64,000 nt of DNA. Origin: Vibrio rarus (GTDB lineage: Bacteria > Pseudomonadota > Gammaproteobacteria > Enterobacterales > Vibrionaceae). The DNA is taken from positions 186,001 through 250,000 of the forward strand of contig NZ_AP024901.1 in the NCBI RefSeq assembly GCF_024347075.1. The letters run 5' to 3'. How positions within the stretch are numbered: position 1 is the first letter of the stretch; each line of letters opens with the position of its first letter. This document shows, in pieces, positions 36,894-46,580 of this stretch. Under the pieces are notes generated by a model. That model was given only the letters and a program-made list of their open reading frames with translations, had not been told where the DNA came from and ran no database searches. A program made the translations under genes and the position numbers.

Positions 36894-38561
36894 ATGGAAC
36901 CTACTCGAGTTTCTCACGCACAACGAGCACTGCGGTCTGAACGAATTAATAAATTAGTTAAAGTGCTTTCGGAAGGTGTTTACGAACGTGAACATACCAT
37001 AAAGCTTTGTCTACTCGCCGCGTTAGCCGGAGAGAGTGTTTTCTTACTCGGCCCCCCTGGAATTGCCAAAAGTCTTATCGCAAAACGTCTTATCTCCGCT
37101 TTTGAGAGCAGCAGTTATTTTGAATATTTAATGACGCGCTTTTCCACCCCAGAAGAAGTGTTTGGGCCTTTGAGTATTCAAGAGCTGAAAGATCATGGGC
37201 GTTATGTTCGACTGACCAAAGGGTATTTACCTACCGCCAATGTGGTGTTTTTGGATGAAATTTGGAAAGCGGGACCGGCCATTTTAAATACATTATTGAC
37301 CGTGGTGAACGAGAAAACGTTTAAAAATGGCAGTGACATTGAGAAAGTGCCGATGCGCCTTCTGATCTCCGCATCCAATGAACTACCGGATCAAGACAGT
37401 GGTTTAGATGCGTTATACGACCGTATGTTGGTGCGTATTTTTGTCAATCGTATTCAAGATAAACAAAATTTTCATAGCATGCTAACGGTAGGAACGCCTC
37501 AAGAAGCGCACGTGCCTGATGACTTGACCATCTCTAATCACGAATATGAGCAATGGCTATCTGAGTTAGACAGTATGCCTTTGCCTGATGAGGTGTTTGA
37601 TAAACTTTATCAATTAAAAACCATGCTAGAGGCGCGTCATAATGATGCCAAACAGACCTTAAGCGCCGATGAATTGTATGTGTCGGATCGTCGTTGGAAA
37701 AAAGCGGTGAAACTGCTGAAAGCCAGCGCCTTTTTTAATGGCCGAGTTAAAATAAACGCCCTAGACTTGTTGTTGATCCAAGATTGTTTATGGAACAGCC
37801 CAGAGTCACGATTAATTGTTCGCGATGTTATGCGTGAATTTGCCCTTAAGCATGCGTTTAATCAGCAACAAATCTCTCAAACCATAGAAGACAGTCGTCA
37901 GACTTTAGATGATATTCAGCAACAAATTGAACAAGACTACGTTATGAGTGTGGAGTCTGAACCGGGAACGGGATTGTTGCGTAAAGGGAAAGAAGGTTTC
38001 AAGGCCAATTTTGACGATTGGCGTCCTCATAGTGTAGGTAATGCCCATAACTTGGTGAAATTAGTCTTATTACAAAGTAACCAATCAGTATCAGAGCATG
38101 ATAAAGGGGATACCCGCTATGTGTTTGTGGCACATACGGATTTAGTGAATATGATCAGCCATGGTGGCGGTAATGTGTATGGCTATGTGAACCATAATCC
38201 TAACTTGCTGTCGTTAAAGTTTGCGTTAGATGGTGACAGTCGCTTGGTCATCAAAGATATCGCTAATCGCTCTGTGTTATTGAGCTTAGTGACTTATGCA
38301 GGTTTAGATGGCGAAGGTCATCAAACTTGGCATAACAAAGCCAACAGCGCCGTTGATAACCTAATGAATATGGAATTGTTACTCACTAAAGTGCGTTCCG
38401 ATTTTCATGGTGCTTTGCCACACAACTTTATTGAACCTGAGCTTCCCACAGCCATGGAGGCCAGTTTGCAACAATTGGCGCAATCACTGAATGACGCTCA
38501 GCAAACGCAAAAAAAGAGGGCGCAAAGAATTGGTTTTTTAGCTAAGTTTTTTGCTGAATAG
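36894..38561 (+). CDS. ravA: MoxR-family AAA+ ATPase RavA
   Basis: A 555-residue AAA+ ATPase, longer than E. coli RavA (498). Walker A GPPGIAKS at residues 53-60 and Walker B VVFLDEI at about 117-123 are followed by sensor and arginine-finger segments (SASNELPDQDSGLDALYDR). The C-terminal part contains the LARA-like region that in E. coli binds LdcI and ppGpp. RavA works with ViaA, encoded eight bases downstream, and is linked to iron-sulfur and respiratory enzyme maturation and to aminoglycoside sensitivity. Confidence 0.9.
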   Translation: MEPTRVSHAQRALRSERINKLVKVLSEGVYEREHTIKLCLLAALAGESVFLLGPPGIAKSLIAKRLISAFESSSYFEYLMTRFSTPEEVFGPLSIQELKDHGRYVRLTKGYLPTANVVFLDEIWKAGPAILNTLLTVVNEKTFKNGSDIEKVPMRLLISASNELPDQDSGLDALYDRMLVRIFVNRIQDKQNFHSMLTVGTPQEAHVPDDLTISNHEYEQWLSELDSMPLPDEVFDKLYQLKTMLEARHNDAKQTLSADELYVSDRRWKKAVKLLKASAFFNGRVKINALDLLLIQDCLWNSPESRLIVRDVMREFALKHAFNQQQISQTIEDSRQTLDDIQQQIEQDYVMSVESEPGTGLLRKGKEGFKANFDDWRPHSVGNAHNLVKLVLLQSNQSVSEHDKGDTRYVFVAHTDLVNMISHGGGNVYGYVNHNPNLLSLKFALDGDSRLVIKDIANRSVLLSLVTYAGLDGEGHQTWHNKANSAVDNLMNMELLLTKVRSDFHGALPHNFIEPELPTAMEASLQQLAQSLNDAQQTQKKRAQRIGFLAKFFAE

Positions 38562-38569
38562 GAGGTTCA

Positions 38570-40015
38570 ATGCTCGGTGTTGATGCATTAAATCTGGCGA
38601 TGTCAGTGGCAGATTCAGGCATGGTCGAAACAGCGATGAACGATTTAATAGGTCGTAGTCAGGTTTTGATGTCATCAGAAAAACCTGGCATGCAAGCGTC
38701 AGTAAAGAGCCATTTACGCAAATGGAAGGGTTCAGTGTCCAGACGCATGAGTAAAGTCTCTGAATCGGAACAAATGCGTGAGGAGTTGGCCCTTTACCAA
38801 AAAGTCATTCACTGGGATGAAGGACAATTTGCCGAGGATATCGAATCGGTGGTGGCTGAACTGAAAGGGCGAAGTGATTTTTACGCTACAGGGAAGCGCT
38901 TGCTTGAGCGACAAAGCGAAGCCCCAAATCCTATGTTTGCGCACTTTTTTTGCGACCAATGGTATCAGTCCCTTTTTCATACCATTGAAAAAATGCAGCT
39001 TAAAGAGTTAGAGCATGATAAACAGAAGTTTCTTGATGATCTGTATAACCGTATGGAAAACATCAAGAACATGCGTCAAATAGCCGATGCCGGTGATGAA
39101 GCGCAACAAGGGCGACTGTGGGATATGGCGGCGGCCCGTTTAAGCCGTACCGATGTGTCCACTATGGCTAAATACGCGGCGTTTTTGCGTAAAAATAAAG
39201 GGTTAAAAGAGATCGCCAATGCATTGGGACGAATGGCCAATCAAGTGGATGATCCTTCTTTAAGAAAGCAACCGGCCGCGGAGTTACGCATTGTTGAAGA
39301 GCAATCGGATCAAGCTACAGACGATATTGTCGGTATTCATGAAAGTGACGATCTGAATAAAATGTTGCCCTATGAAACCATGTTTTTGGCCTACCCAGAA
39401 TTAGAAATGATTTTCTATAAACACTTGGTCGATAAACAATTATTAAATTATCGCACCACGGGTAAGTCTCGTAAATTACGCAAAATTAATGCCCACACCC
39501 CAAATGCCAGTGAAATGGAATTAGAAAAGGGCCCATTTATTGTGTGCGTGGATGCCTCGGGCTCCATGAGTGGCTTTCCAGAGCAGTGCGCAAAAGCCAT
39601 TGCATTTGCTTTGATGCAAATTGCCTTATCAGAGCAGCGTGAGTGTTTTGTGATCTTGTTCTCCACCGAGCAAATTACCTATGAGTTAACCAAAAAAGAG
39701 GGTTTGCGAGAGGCCAGTGATTTTCTCTCTTACACTTTTCACGGGGGGACGGACTTTGAACCCGTTTTGCAAAAATGCATAGACTTGATGTACACAGATA
39801 AATTTTTGAATGCAGATATGGTGGTGTTATCGGACTTCATTGCTCCGAAACAGTCTCAAGATATGGTGGATAAAGTGGAAGATCTGAAAGCGCGGCACAA
39901 TCGCTTTCACGCAGTCAGTCTATCGAAATACGGTAACCCCAGTTTGTTGGATATTTTTAGTCACCATTGGAGTTATCATCCGGGATTGATGGGGCGCTTT
40001 GTTAAAAAATTCTAG
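38570..40015 (+). CDS. viaA: VWA-domain protein ViaA
   Basis: A 481-residue protein, the same size as E. coli ViaA (483). The N-terminal two-thirds are helical; the C-terminal von Willebrand A domain carries the MIDAS motif DASGSMS at residues about 328-334 and further Thr/Asp residues (GGTDFEP, VLSDF). The AGGAGG ribosome site sits between ravA and this ATG. Partner of RavA; together they form a chaperone-like assembly. Confidence 0.92.
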   Translation: MLGVDALNLAMSVADSGMVETAMNDLIGRSQVLMSSEKPGMQASVKSHLRKWKGSVSRRMSKVSESEQMREELALYQKVIHWDEGQFAEDIESVVAELKGRSDFYATGKRLLERQSEAPNPMFAHFFCDQWYQSLFHTIEKMQLKELEHDKQKFLDDLYNRMENIKNMRQIADAGDEAQQGRLWDMAAARLSRTDVSTMAKYAAFLRKNKGLKEIANALGRMANQVDDPSLRKQPAAELRIVEEQSDQATDDIVGIHESDDLNKMLPYETMFLAYPELEMIFYKHLVDKQLLNYRTTGKSRKLRKINAHTPNASEMELEKGPFIVCVDASGSMSGFPEQCAKAIAFALMQIALSEQRECFVILFSTEQITYELTKKEGLREASDFLSYTFHGGTDFEPVLQKCIDLMYTDKFLNADMVVLSDFIAPKQSQDMVDKVEDLKARHNRFHAVSLSKYGNPSLLDIFSHHWSYHPGLMGRFVKKF

Positions 40016-40068
40016 AAGGGCAGTGCTTGTGTGCTTTGCGGTACATAGTTCATGTCTTTGATGGTAAC

Positions 40069-40107
40069 AAGTGAGGCGGCATAGGGTTAACCCATGTCGC
40101 CTCACTT
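40069..40107. terminator. Bidirectional terminator-like hairpin
   Basis: AAGTGAGGCG pairs with CGCCTCACTT, and the inner CATAGGGTT/AACCCATG continues the stem with small bulges. It lies between the convergent viaA and ABC-class ATPase genes and is flanked by A and T on the outer sides. Confidence 0.7.
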
Positions 40108-40120
40108 AAATAGCATTCTC

Positions 40121-41779
40121 TTATTTTGCCGGTTTAAACTGCGCTTTACGTAAGCGATTGAGGGTGGCAAAAATATCGAGAATCCGCGGCTTAGCCATAT
40201 CGCCATTATTTGGCATTAATGCGTGCCATTGATTTTGATCAAGCTGAGTTTGAAACTCTTTGCTGAGATCGGAACTCCAGCCCGGGGTTTGCGCCACTTG
40301 GAACCAAAGCCAGCCGATGGCATTGACTTCATTTGCTGTCTGTAATTGCTCTAGGGCTGAAATATCAACAAACTCTTTGCCAAAGCGCAGAGAGCTATTG
40401 CCTTTGGCCCCGACACGAAATTTCCCTTCAGCTAGAAGTGTTTGCAAGCAGGCTCGATGAAAAGCTCGCGGCGACGTGCGTTGCAGTGGTTGCTCTCGTT
40501 CATGAGAGCGTTCGCTAGGGTGCTGCGCGACCACTTGCTTGGCTTTAGCCGTTACATCCACCGGTTGATATTCGTGCATCTGTATGACGTTGTCTGCTTC
40601 ATCAAGGTAATCCCCTGAACCCCCCATCACAATCACACAACTGATATCTTCACTATCACGTAGCTCGGCGATTCTATCCACCAGTGGGGTGATGGGTTCC
40701 GCTTCTTTGGCCACTAAGGCTTGCATACGCTCATCGCGGATCATGAAGTTAGTTGCCGACGTATCTTCATCAATTAGCAGGCTTTTCGCACCAGACTCAA
40801 TGGACTCTTGTAACCAAGCCGCTTGGGATGTGGAGCCAGAAGCATCTTGTGTCGAGAAGTCGGTGGTGGACTTTTGCATGGGCAGATGATTGATAAAATT
40901 GGCAATGTTGAGGTTGTGAACGCAACGACCATCTTCTGCGCGAATTTTCATGCTCAGTGGATCGGTGACGCAATACTCTCGGCCATCACCTGGAATATGT
41001 GCGTAAATGGATTTCTCAATGCCATTGAGTAGGGTGGATTTACCATGAAATCCACCCCCAACAATTAAGGTGATGCCTTTTTTGATCCCAAGACCGGTAA
41101 TATAACCGCGATTAGGTGCATGTAAGGTGACCGCTAGCTCTTTTGGTGCCTGCATCGGTAGGGCATCTTTCATCGGAATATCGCTTTCACCGCTCACTCG
41201 GGGCAACATACTGCCGTTGGCGATAAAGCTCACTAGGTTGTGATGATGGAGCTGCTCTTGTAGTGCATATTGATCTTCCACCACTTCACAATGCTCGGTA
41301 AAACGTTGCTGGGGTAGCTCTCGCCAAAGGGTGGCTTTACGTAAATACTTTGGCAAATAGAAGGTGATAATATTCAGTGCTTTTTTGGCTAAAATGGCAC
41401 GGCCATCGGCAGGAAGGTTAATCCGAAAACGTAATTCAATGCCTTCATCGGTAAACAGTACCGCGGTATTATCAAGGACAACTTGTCCTGTGGTCGCCAC
41501 TGAGATGGCGTTATCTTGTTTGGCATACTCGGCCAGTGTTCGGCCAATAAAGTCTCGGGCAGCCAATTGATAGGCCGCAGACGTTTGTAATATAAAATCT
41601 AAACCGGTGACAGACCATGGTCGAATGGCTCTAAATCTTGAGGCAGATGCATACGGGTCCCCTTGTACTTGGTCAATATGCAAAGTGAAGTCAGTAAAGT
41701 CATAACTGCCCTTGATCTGTTGATAAGCACGGTAGTTTTGTTTTTCGAGTTTTTTTAGTTTTGCGGTAAGCAGATCCAT
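40121..41779 (-). CDS. Predicted ABC-class ATPase
   Basis: A 552-residue soluble protein of the ABC_ATPase (PF09818-like) group. TLIVGGGFHGKSTLLNGIE near residue 240 is the Walker A; LIDEDTSATNFMIRD near 340 is the Walker B region, and VIVMGGSGDYLDEADNVIQM follows. No transmembrane segments. Members are widespread in bacteria, but their role is not established; they lack transporter partners. Here it is a single gene, convergent with viaA. Confidence 0.8.
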   Translation of the reverse strand: MDLLTAKLKKLEKQNYRAYQQIKGSYDFTDFTLHIDQVQGDPYASASRFRAIRPWSVTGLDFILQTSAAYQLAARDFIGRTLAEYAKQDNAISVATTGQVVLDNTAVLFTDEGIELRFRINLPADGRAILAKKALNIITFYLPKYLRKATLWRELPQQRFTEHCEVVEDQYALQEQLHHHNLVSFIANGSMLPRVSGESDIPMKDALPMQAPKELAVTLHAPNRGYITGLGIKKGITLIVGGGFHGKSTLLNGIEKSIYAHIPGDGREYCVTDPLSMKIRAEDGRCVHNLNIANFINHLPMQKSTTDFSTQDASGSTSQAAWLQESIESGAKSLLIDEDTSATNFMIRDERMQALVAKEAEPITPLVDRIAELRDSEDISCVIVMGGSGDYLDEADNVIQMHEYQPVDVTAKAKQVVAQHPSERSHEREQPLQRTSPRAFHRACLQTLLAEGKFRVGAKGNSSLRFGKEFVDISALEQLQTANEVNAIGWLWFQVAQTPGWSSDLSKEFQTQLDQNQWHALMPNNGDMAKPRILDIFATLNRLRKAQFKPAK

Positions 41780-41867
41780 TTGGGAGCCCTAGATGTCAAG
41801 CATGAGGTGTCAAGCATGGGGGGGATTATATCAACCCTTGGCTAAGGATGTGTGAAAATATTCATGT

Positions 41868-43790
41868 TCACTGACTGTGATTGCTATGAGGCTGGTTGAT
41901 ATCCCTTTGCTGATGCAAAATCTGTGCAAAATCTTTGCGTGTCATCGGTCCGTGATACCTTTTGCCTTCGGCAAAGGGGCCGTCAAACTGTAACAGCCAT
42001 TGCTCCTGCTCTTTGGTTTCAACTCCGGTCAATACGGTATCTAAGCCCAATTTGGTGGTGATTTGCATGAGTGAGTGCAAAAAGCTGCGATCTTCTGAGC
42101 TGTGCTGCAGGTTATCAATAAAGGATTTGTCAATTTTAATGCGTCGGAACGGACTGTGTTTTAGATAGCTAAACGAGGCATGTCCATGGCCAAAGTCACA
42201 CAGGGTAAGAGCAACCGAGAGTTTTGATAGGTGCTCAAGGGTAGACTGTAAGGTGGCTTCATTGGCAAAAAGTTGTTTTTCTGACACTTCGATCTCTAAT
42301 GCATCTCCGGCTAAATTGGCCTCTTTAAGCCATTGATGAATAGACTCAGCTAAATGTTTTGATGCCAGTTGGCAGGCGTTGAGCTTAATGGCCACGCGAA
42401 ACTGAGGTTTGATGCTGCGCCATTGCTTGACTTGATAAATGGATTTGCGCAGCAGAAAGTGACACAGGGCATCGGCAATTTCTGGTTGATCGCATAATTG
42501 ACTGATGGAGAGCTCTGACACATTGCCAAGAATGGGGTGATCCCAGCGAATGGAAGTACTGGCACTGTGGCATTGACCATTTTCTAATTCAATTTGCGGT
42601 TGATAAAACAGCTTGATGGCTTTGTCTCTAATGGATTCGATGAAATAACTTTCTAGGCGATTGAGACGAGTATTGTGTTCTGCTTGATTGTCATCAAAAA
42701 AAACAATGCGTTTGCCTGACTCACGGGCATGTTGCATAGCTTGATAGGCTTGTACCGTTAAAGCGAGGTTTTGTTGATTATGCTGAGGGTGACTGATAGA
42801 GACGCCCACATAAACTTGCAGTCGAACTTTACCATTATTGACGTCAAAATCTTGTGAAGTCACCTCCATGATTTGCTGAATTATCGTATCGTAATTTTTG
42901 CTGGTGCTGTTGGACAATAGAGTGAAAGCAATATCATTGGAGCGAGGACGGGCACACAGTTGGCGATGCGGGCTAAGTTGGCCTAATTTATCTTTAAGCT
43001 GTTTGATAATTTTATCTAAGGTGTCCGCTCCCATATCTATCTGTATTCTTTGCCCATTACTGATACCTAAATAGAATACCGCCACTTCTTGATTAAACAG
43101 ATCCGCTTGATTCACCATGCGGTTGCTTTCTATCTCCCATGCCTTAGCGTTTAATAATCCACTACCCGTATCATGATGCAGTTGATAGTGAATCTCTCGT
43201 TCCAATTGTTTTCTTTTGTTGCACTCTTTATCTAACTGATAACTCAGGTTGGCCAACTCTACGGTGCGATTTTGAATACGTGTTTGCAGCTCTTTATTCA
43301 CCAACTTTAACTTTTGATTTTGATAGATAACCGTCAATTGTGCTTCTATGGAGTCTTTAAAAATGGCTAACAACTCGCGAATGACAATTTTAAAGTGGTT
43401 GGTCTTGGAATCTAAAATAGATAACGTGCCAAACGGAGTGCCATTAGGCCAGTGCAAGGGCACCCCTAAATAAGCGACGATGTTGTTGGGCAGTGACGTT
43501 GATATAGGTTGCCATTGTGGGTCTTGAAAACGATCGGCGACCACCAATATGGCATTGTTTTTTAAGGTTGTTTCACAAAAATGGTGTCCTCCTAAAGGGA
43601 AGGATTCGCCCATTTTGAAAGGGTTTTTTATGCTGTGGTTACAACAGTACACATCGAGCTGATTTTGATTTAAGCGATTAATCATGCTGACAGGCACATG
43701 GGTAAATTGTGCTAAGTTTTCCAGCATATCTTGCCAGCTAGAGTAAATTTTATTGGGTACCTCAAGTTGCTGAGTATCGACTCTGGCCAT
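41868..43790 (-). CDS. GAF-GGDEF-EAL protein with degenerate catalytic motifs
   Basis: About 640 residues starting at ATG 43790; a GTG at 43865 is an alternative. An N-terminal GAF domain (residues about 10-160), a coiled-coil linker, a GGDEF-like domain and an EAL-like domain follow. The GGDEF site reads RSNDIAF. In the EAL domain the EAL motif is STSIRW, DDFG is CDFG and the AEGVE glutamate is replaced (LTGVE), although KLNACQL and KIDKSF are kept. Enzymatic synthesis or hydrolysis of cyclic di-GMP is therefore unlikely, and a sensory or binding role is likely. Confidence 0.85.
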   Translation of the reverse strand: MARVDTQQLEVPNKIYSSWQDMLENLAQFTHVPVSMINRLNQNQLDVYCCNHSIKNPFKMGESFPLGGHHFCETTLKNNAILVVADRFQDPQWQPISTSLPNNIVAYLGVPLHWPNGTPFGTLSILDSKTNHFKIVIRELLAIFKDSIEAQLTVIYQNQKLKLVNKELQTRIQNRTVELANLSYQLDKECNKRKQLEREIHYQLHHDTGSGLLNAKAWEIESNRMVNQADLFNQEVAVFYLGISNGQRIQIDMGADTLDKIIKQLKDKLGQLSPHRQLCARPRSNDIAFTLLSNSTSKNYDTIIQQIMEVTSQDFDVNNGKVRLQVYVGVSISHPQHNQQNLALTVQAYQAMQHARESGKRIVFFDDNQAEHNTRLNRLESYFIESIRDKAIKLFYQPQIELENGQCHSASTSIRWDHPILGNVSELSISQLCDQPEIADALCHFLLRKSIYQVKQWRSIKPQFRVAIKLNACQLASKHLAESIHQWLKEANLAGDALEIEVSEKQLFANEATLQSTLEHLSKLSVALTLCDFGHGHASFSYLKHSPFRRIKIDKSFIDNLQHSSEDRSFLHSLMQITTKLGLDTVLTGVETKEQEQWLLQFDGPFAEGKRYHGPMTRKDFAQILHQQRDINQPHSNHSQ

Positions 43791-44009
43791 TGTGTAATCC
43801 GTTACCTTGCTGGCTATTGATAGGGCGAGTGGTGTGGAGCAAGGCTGGGCCGTCACCCACAACACGCGCGTATAACAGTAAGGATAGACCTAATAGCCAT
43901 CGTAGCAAATAACGTAATAGCTCTGGTTGGGCACAAGGTATGTCTTCTACCGCTTTGTGTGTCCTCCTCGCGGTACATTTCCTCTTCGCGGTAAAAGACC
44001 AGCAAGTTA

Positions 44010-45203
44010 TTAGGGCGTTAGCGCTTGAAGCTGTTCAATACAGTAGTGCTGTTCATAATCCACATCATCAAAAGCGAAGCCATTTAATTGCAAAAACTCT
44101 TGTTTATATCCGTGATAGTCGCCGACTTCACGGAAGTTGTCGCTATTCATTTGCTGTAGTCGTTGCAGAGTTTTGCTTTGTACGCTAGAGCTGAGTTCCC
44201 AGTCGTCCATGCGGATCAGGCGCTGCGCATCAACTTGTGCTTGAGGATAAAACTTAGAGTTGAATAGCCGTTGCATCTGCTCAATGCAGGTTTCATGAAC
44301 CCCTTGCTCTTTCATTGTTTTATACAAGGCTAACAGATAAGGGGAAAAGGTAGGAATAAACACACTGGCTTTGGTCACCAGTGCCTTACAGACACAGGTA
44401 TAGGCTTCACCATTGAATGGAGCCAGTTTTTGGTTTAATTCATCACTGGTGTGATGAAGGTGCGTTTTGGCCCGGCCTAATGTCCCTTGATGGTAGATAG
44501 GGTATGTGTATTGCGGGCCAATATAAGAAAAGGCCACGGTGCGACATTGCGGTGCTATGGCGTTGTGCAAAATAAGCAGCTCGATCCACTGCTGCCAATC
44601 TTCACCGCCCATCACTTTCTCTGTGTCATGGATCTCACGGTCACTGGCTGCGGTTAACTCCGTTTCTTGCCAGCTGTCATCTTGTAAATTAATGCTAGCA
44701 CCACAAAGGTTGCCCCCTATAGGCTTAATGGCGGAATGCCACATTTTGTCGTCTTTTCCTTGCGGGCGCACTCCGCAGGCAAGGCTATAAATGATCAGAT
44801 CCACTTGCCCGTCAAATTCATTGGCTATGGCGCTAAGCACTTGTTGCCTAACTGGTGTGGAAAACGCATCCCCAACAATATTGATGGCTTTTCTTCCCGC
44901 CGCGGTTGCGTGCTGCTTGAAGTAAATGTTGTTGTACCATCCGGCACTGCCCACCCCTTTCTCTGATGGCCCGCGTTCAAAAGAGACGGCGATGGTATCG
45001 GCCTCGGCTCCGCCAAAGGTTAAAGCGATGCGCGCCGCTAAGCCAAAACCGGAGGACCCCCCTAAAATGAGTACCCGCTTGGGCCCTTGTGTAATGGGAG
45101 CGGCGCGAGATACGAGGTCAATGTGTTGGCGTATTCCTTGCTCACAGCCTGCAGGGTGAGCACTGCGCGCCACGACACCTTTGATTATGGGTTCAATGAT
45201 CAT
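44010..45203 (-). CDS. fabV: Enoyl-ACP reductase FabV (NADH)
   Basis: A 397-residue enzyme of the FabV/TER family. The N-terminal MIIEPIIKGVVARSAHP, the NADH-binding GGSSGFGLAARIALTFGG near 48 and the extended active site (YPIYHQGTLGRAK, Y-x8-K, near 235-247) identify it. FabV performs the last reduction in each fatty-acid elongation round and is resistant to triclosan. It was first described in Vibrio cholerae, which fits the inferred organism. It lies downstream of tesA on the same strand, another fatty-acid enzyme. Confidence 0.95.
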   Translation of the reverse strand: MIIEPIIKGVVARSAHPAGCEQGIRQHIDLVSRAAPITQGPKRVLILGGSSGFGLAARIALTFGGAEADTIAVSFERGPSEKGVGSAGWYNNIYFKQHATAAGRKAINIVGDAFSTPVRQQVLSAIANEFDGQVDLIIYSLACGVRPQGKDDKMWHSAIKPIGGNLCGASINLQDDSWQETELTAASDREIHDTEKVMGGEDWQQWIELLILHNAIAPQCRTVAFSYIGPQYTYPIYHQGTLGRAKTHLHHTSDELNQKLAPFNGEAYTCVCKALVTKASVFIPTFSPYLLALYKTMKEQGVHETCIEQMQRLFNSKFYPQAQVDAQRLIRMDDWELSSSVQSKTLQRLQQMNSDNFREVGDYHGYKQEFLQLNGFAFDDVDYEQHYCIEQLQALTP

Positions 45204-45272
45204 CGGTTTTGTTTACCCCTATATAGTGTGTTTTTGAGTCAGGTTATAACGTAAACATGCTTAAAAAGCGGA

Positions 45273-45869
45273 TTACAGCAATGGCGTTAGCTCGTCGGCC
45301 ACAAATTTGGCAATCCAAGGTTGCGCTTTTGCTTTTGGGTGCAGGCCGTCTTGCATCATTAAATCGTTATTTGTGATGATCTCTGTTAGAAAAAAAGGAA
45401 TTAAATCAACGTTTTCCCTTTTACTCACGGTAGGATATATTTGTGCAAATGCTTGCGTATAACGTTTGCCGTAATTGGGTGGCACTTGTATTTGCATCAG
45501 GATCACTTTAGCGCCGTTGTCTTGACTGGTCGTAATCAGTTTTTCGAGGTTATTTTTGATCAGCTTGGGAGGGAATCCTCGTAAGCCATCATTAGCCCCT
45601 AATTCGATTAACACGTAATCCGGTTTGTGTTGTTGCAAGAGCGAGGGTAGGCGGGTTAAGCCGTTTCCGGTGGTATCTCCAGAAATGCTGCCGTTTATAA
45701 TCGTCATTGGGTGACCGCGCTGAGCCAACTCCTCTCGCAGTAAAGTGGGCCAGGCTTTTTCAATGGGCATTTGATAGCCCGCACTTAAGCTGTCGCCGAG
45801 TATTAAAAGATTGCTGGCACTGGCGTTAAAAGAAAAGAACAGAATAATTAAGGAAAGCACACGTATCAT
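45273..45869 (-). CDS. tesA: Acyl-CoA thioesterase I / lysophospholipase L1
   Basis: A 198-residue SGNH hydrolase. ATG 45869 gives a signal peptide (MIRVLSLIILFFSFNASA) followed by NLLILGDSLSAGYQ; Ser in block I, Gly in GSISGDTTGNGL, Asn in ELGANDGL and the Asp-x-x-His in DGLHPKAK complete the catalytic set. Periplasmic, hydrolysing acyl-thioesters and lysophospholipids. Its start codon shares the CATG with the divergent ybbA start, so each gene's ribosome site lies inside the other gene. Confidence 0.92.
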   Translation of the reverse strand: MIRVLSLIILFFSFNASASNLLILGDSLSAGYQMPIEKAWPTLLREELAQRGHPMTIINGSISGDTTGNGLTRLPSLLQQHKPDYVLIELGANDGLRGFPPKLIKNNLEKLITTSQDNGAKVILMQIQVPPNYGKRYTQAFAQIYPTVSKRENVDLIPFFLTEIITNNDLMMQDGLHPKAKAQPWIAKFVADELTPLL

Positions 45870-46572
45870 GACCACATCCGTTATAAAGGCAACATCGTTA
45901 ACTAAAACAGTCTCTACTAAACAAGAGCATTTAACAATCCTACAAGATGTAAACTTGGACATCTGTGCAGGTGAAAGTGTGGCGATTGTGGGCGCATCTG
46001 GAGCAGGTAAGTCTACCTTGATGACCTTGTTAGCGGGGCTCGATATTGCCAGCGAAGGGGATGTTGAAATATTAGGGCATTCGTTATCGCAATTAGATGA
46101 TGAGCAAAGGGCGGATTTACGCAGTCAGCATATTGGTTTTGTCTTCCAAAGTTTCTTATTAATTCCCAGCTTATCGGCATTAGACAATGTCACTTTGCCT
46201 TGCTTATTACGAGGGGAAGGGGAAGATAAACAACGAGCAAGCCAGTTGCTTACCTCTGTGGGTCTTGAAAAGCGCATGCATCACCTACCCTCGCAATTGT
46301 CTGGCGGGGAGCAGCAACGCGTGGCCTTAGCCCGAGCCTTTATGTTGAGCCCGAAAATACTGTTTGCCGATGAACCCACCGGAAATTTAGATCAACAGAC
46401 GGCGAAAAACATAGTAGAGCAGTTGTTCAATTTAAATCAGCAGCACGGCACAACACTGATTATGGTCACCCATGATAACGCTCTTGCTGCCCGCTGTGAT
46501 CGAGTGCTGTATATGAACTCCGGTAAACTGGAAACGCACTTAGCCTCTTCTGACTCAAGCCAAGTGCTGTAG
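45868..46572 (+). CDS. ybbA: ABC transporter ATP-binding protein YbbA
   Basis: A 234-residue MacB/LolD-type ATPase. Walker A GASGAGKST near residue 50, signature LSGGEQQR near 148, Walker B ILFADEPTGNLD near 168. ATG 45868 is the first Met giving a standard N-terminus, with AAGGAAA upstream. Partner of the large FtsX-type permease encoded eight bases downstream. E. coli YbbA-YbbP is likewise divergent from tesA. Substrate unknown; MacB-type systems act as mechanotransmitters for extruding periplasmic material. Confidence 0.9.
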   Translation: MTTSVIKATSLTKTVSTKQEHLTILQDVNLDICAGESVAIVGASGAGKSTLMTLLAGLDIASEGDVEILGHSLSQLDDEQRADLRSQHIGFVFQSFLLIPSLSALDNVTLPCLLRGEGEDKQRASQLLTSVGLEKRMHHLPSQLSGGEQQRVALARAFMLSPKILFADEPTGNLDQQTAKNIVEQLFNLNQQHGTTLIMVTHDNALAARCDRVLYMNSGKLETHLASSDSSQVL

Positions 46573-46580
46573 GGGGCGTT

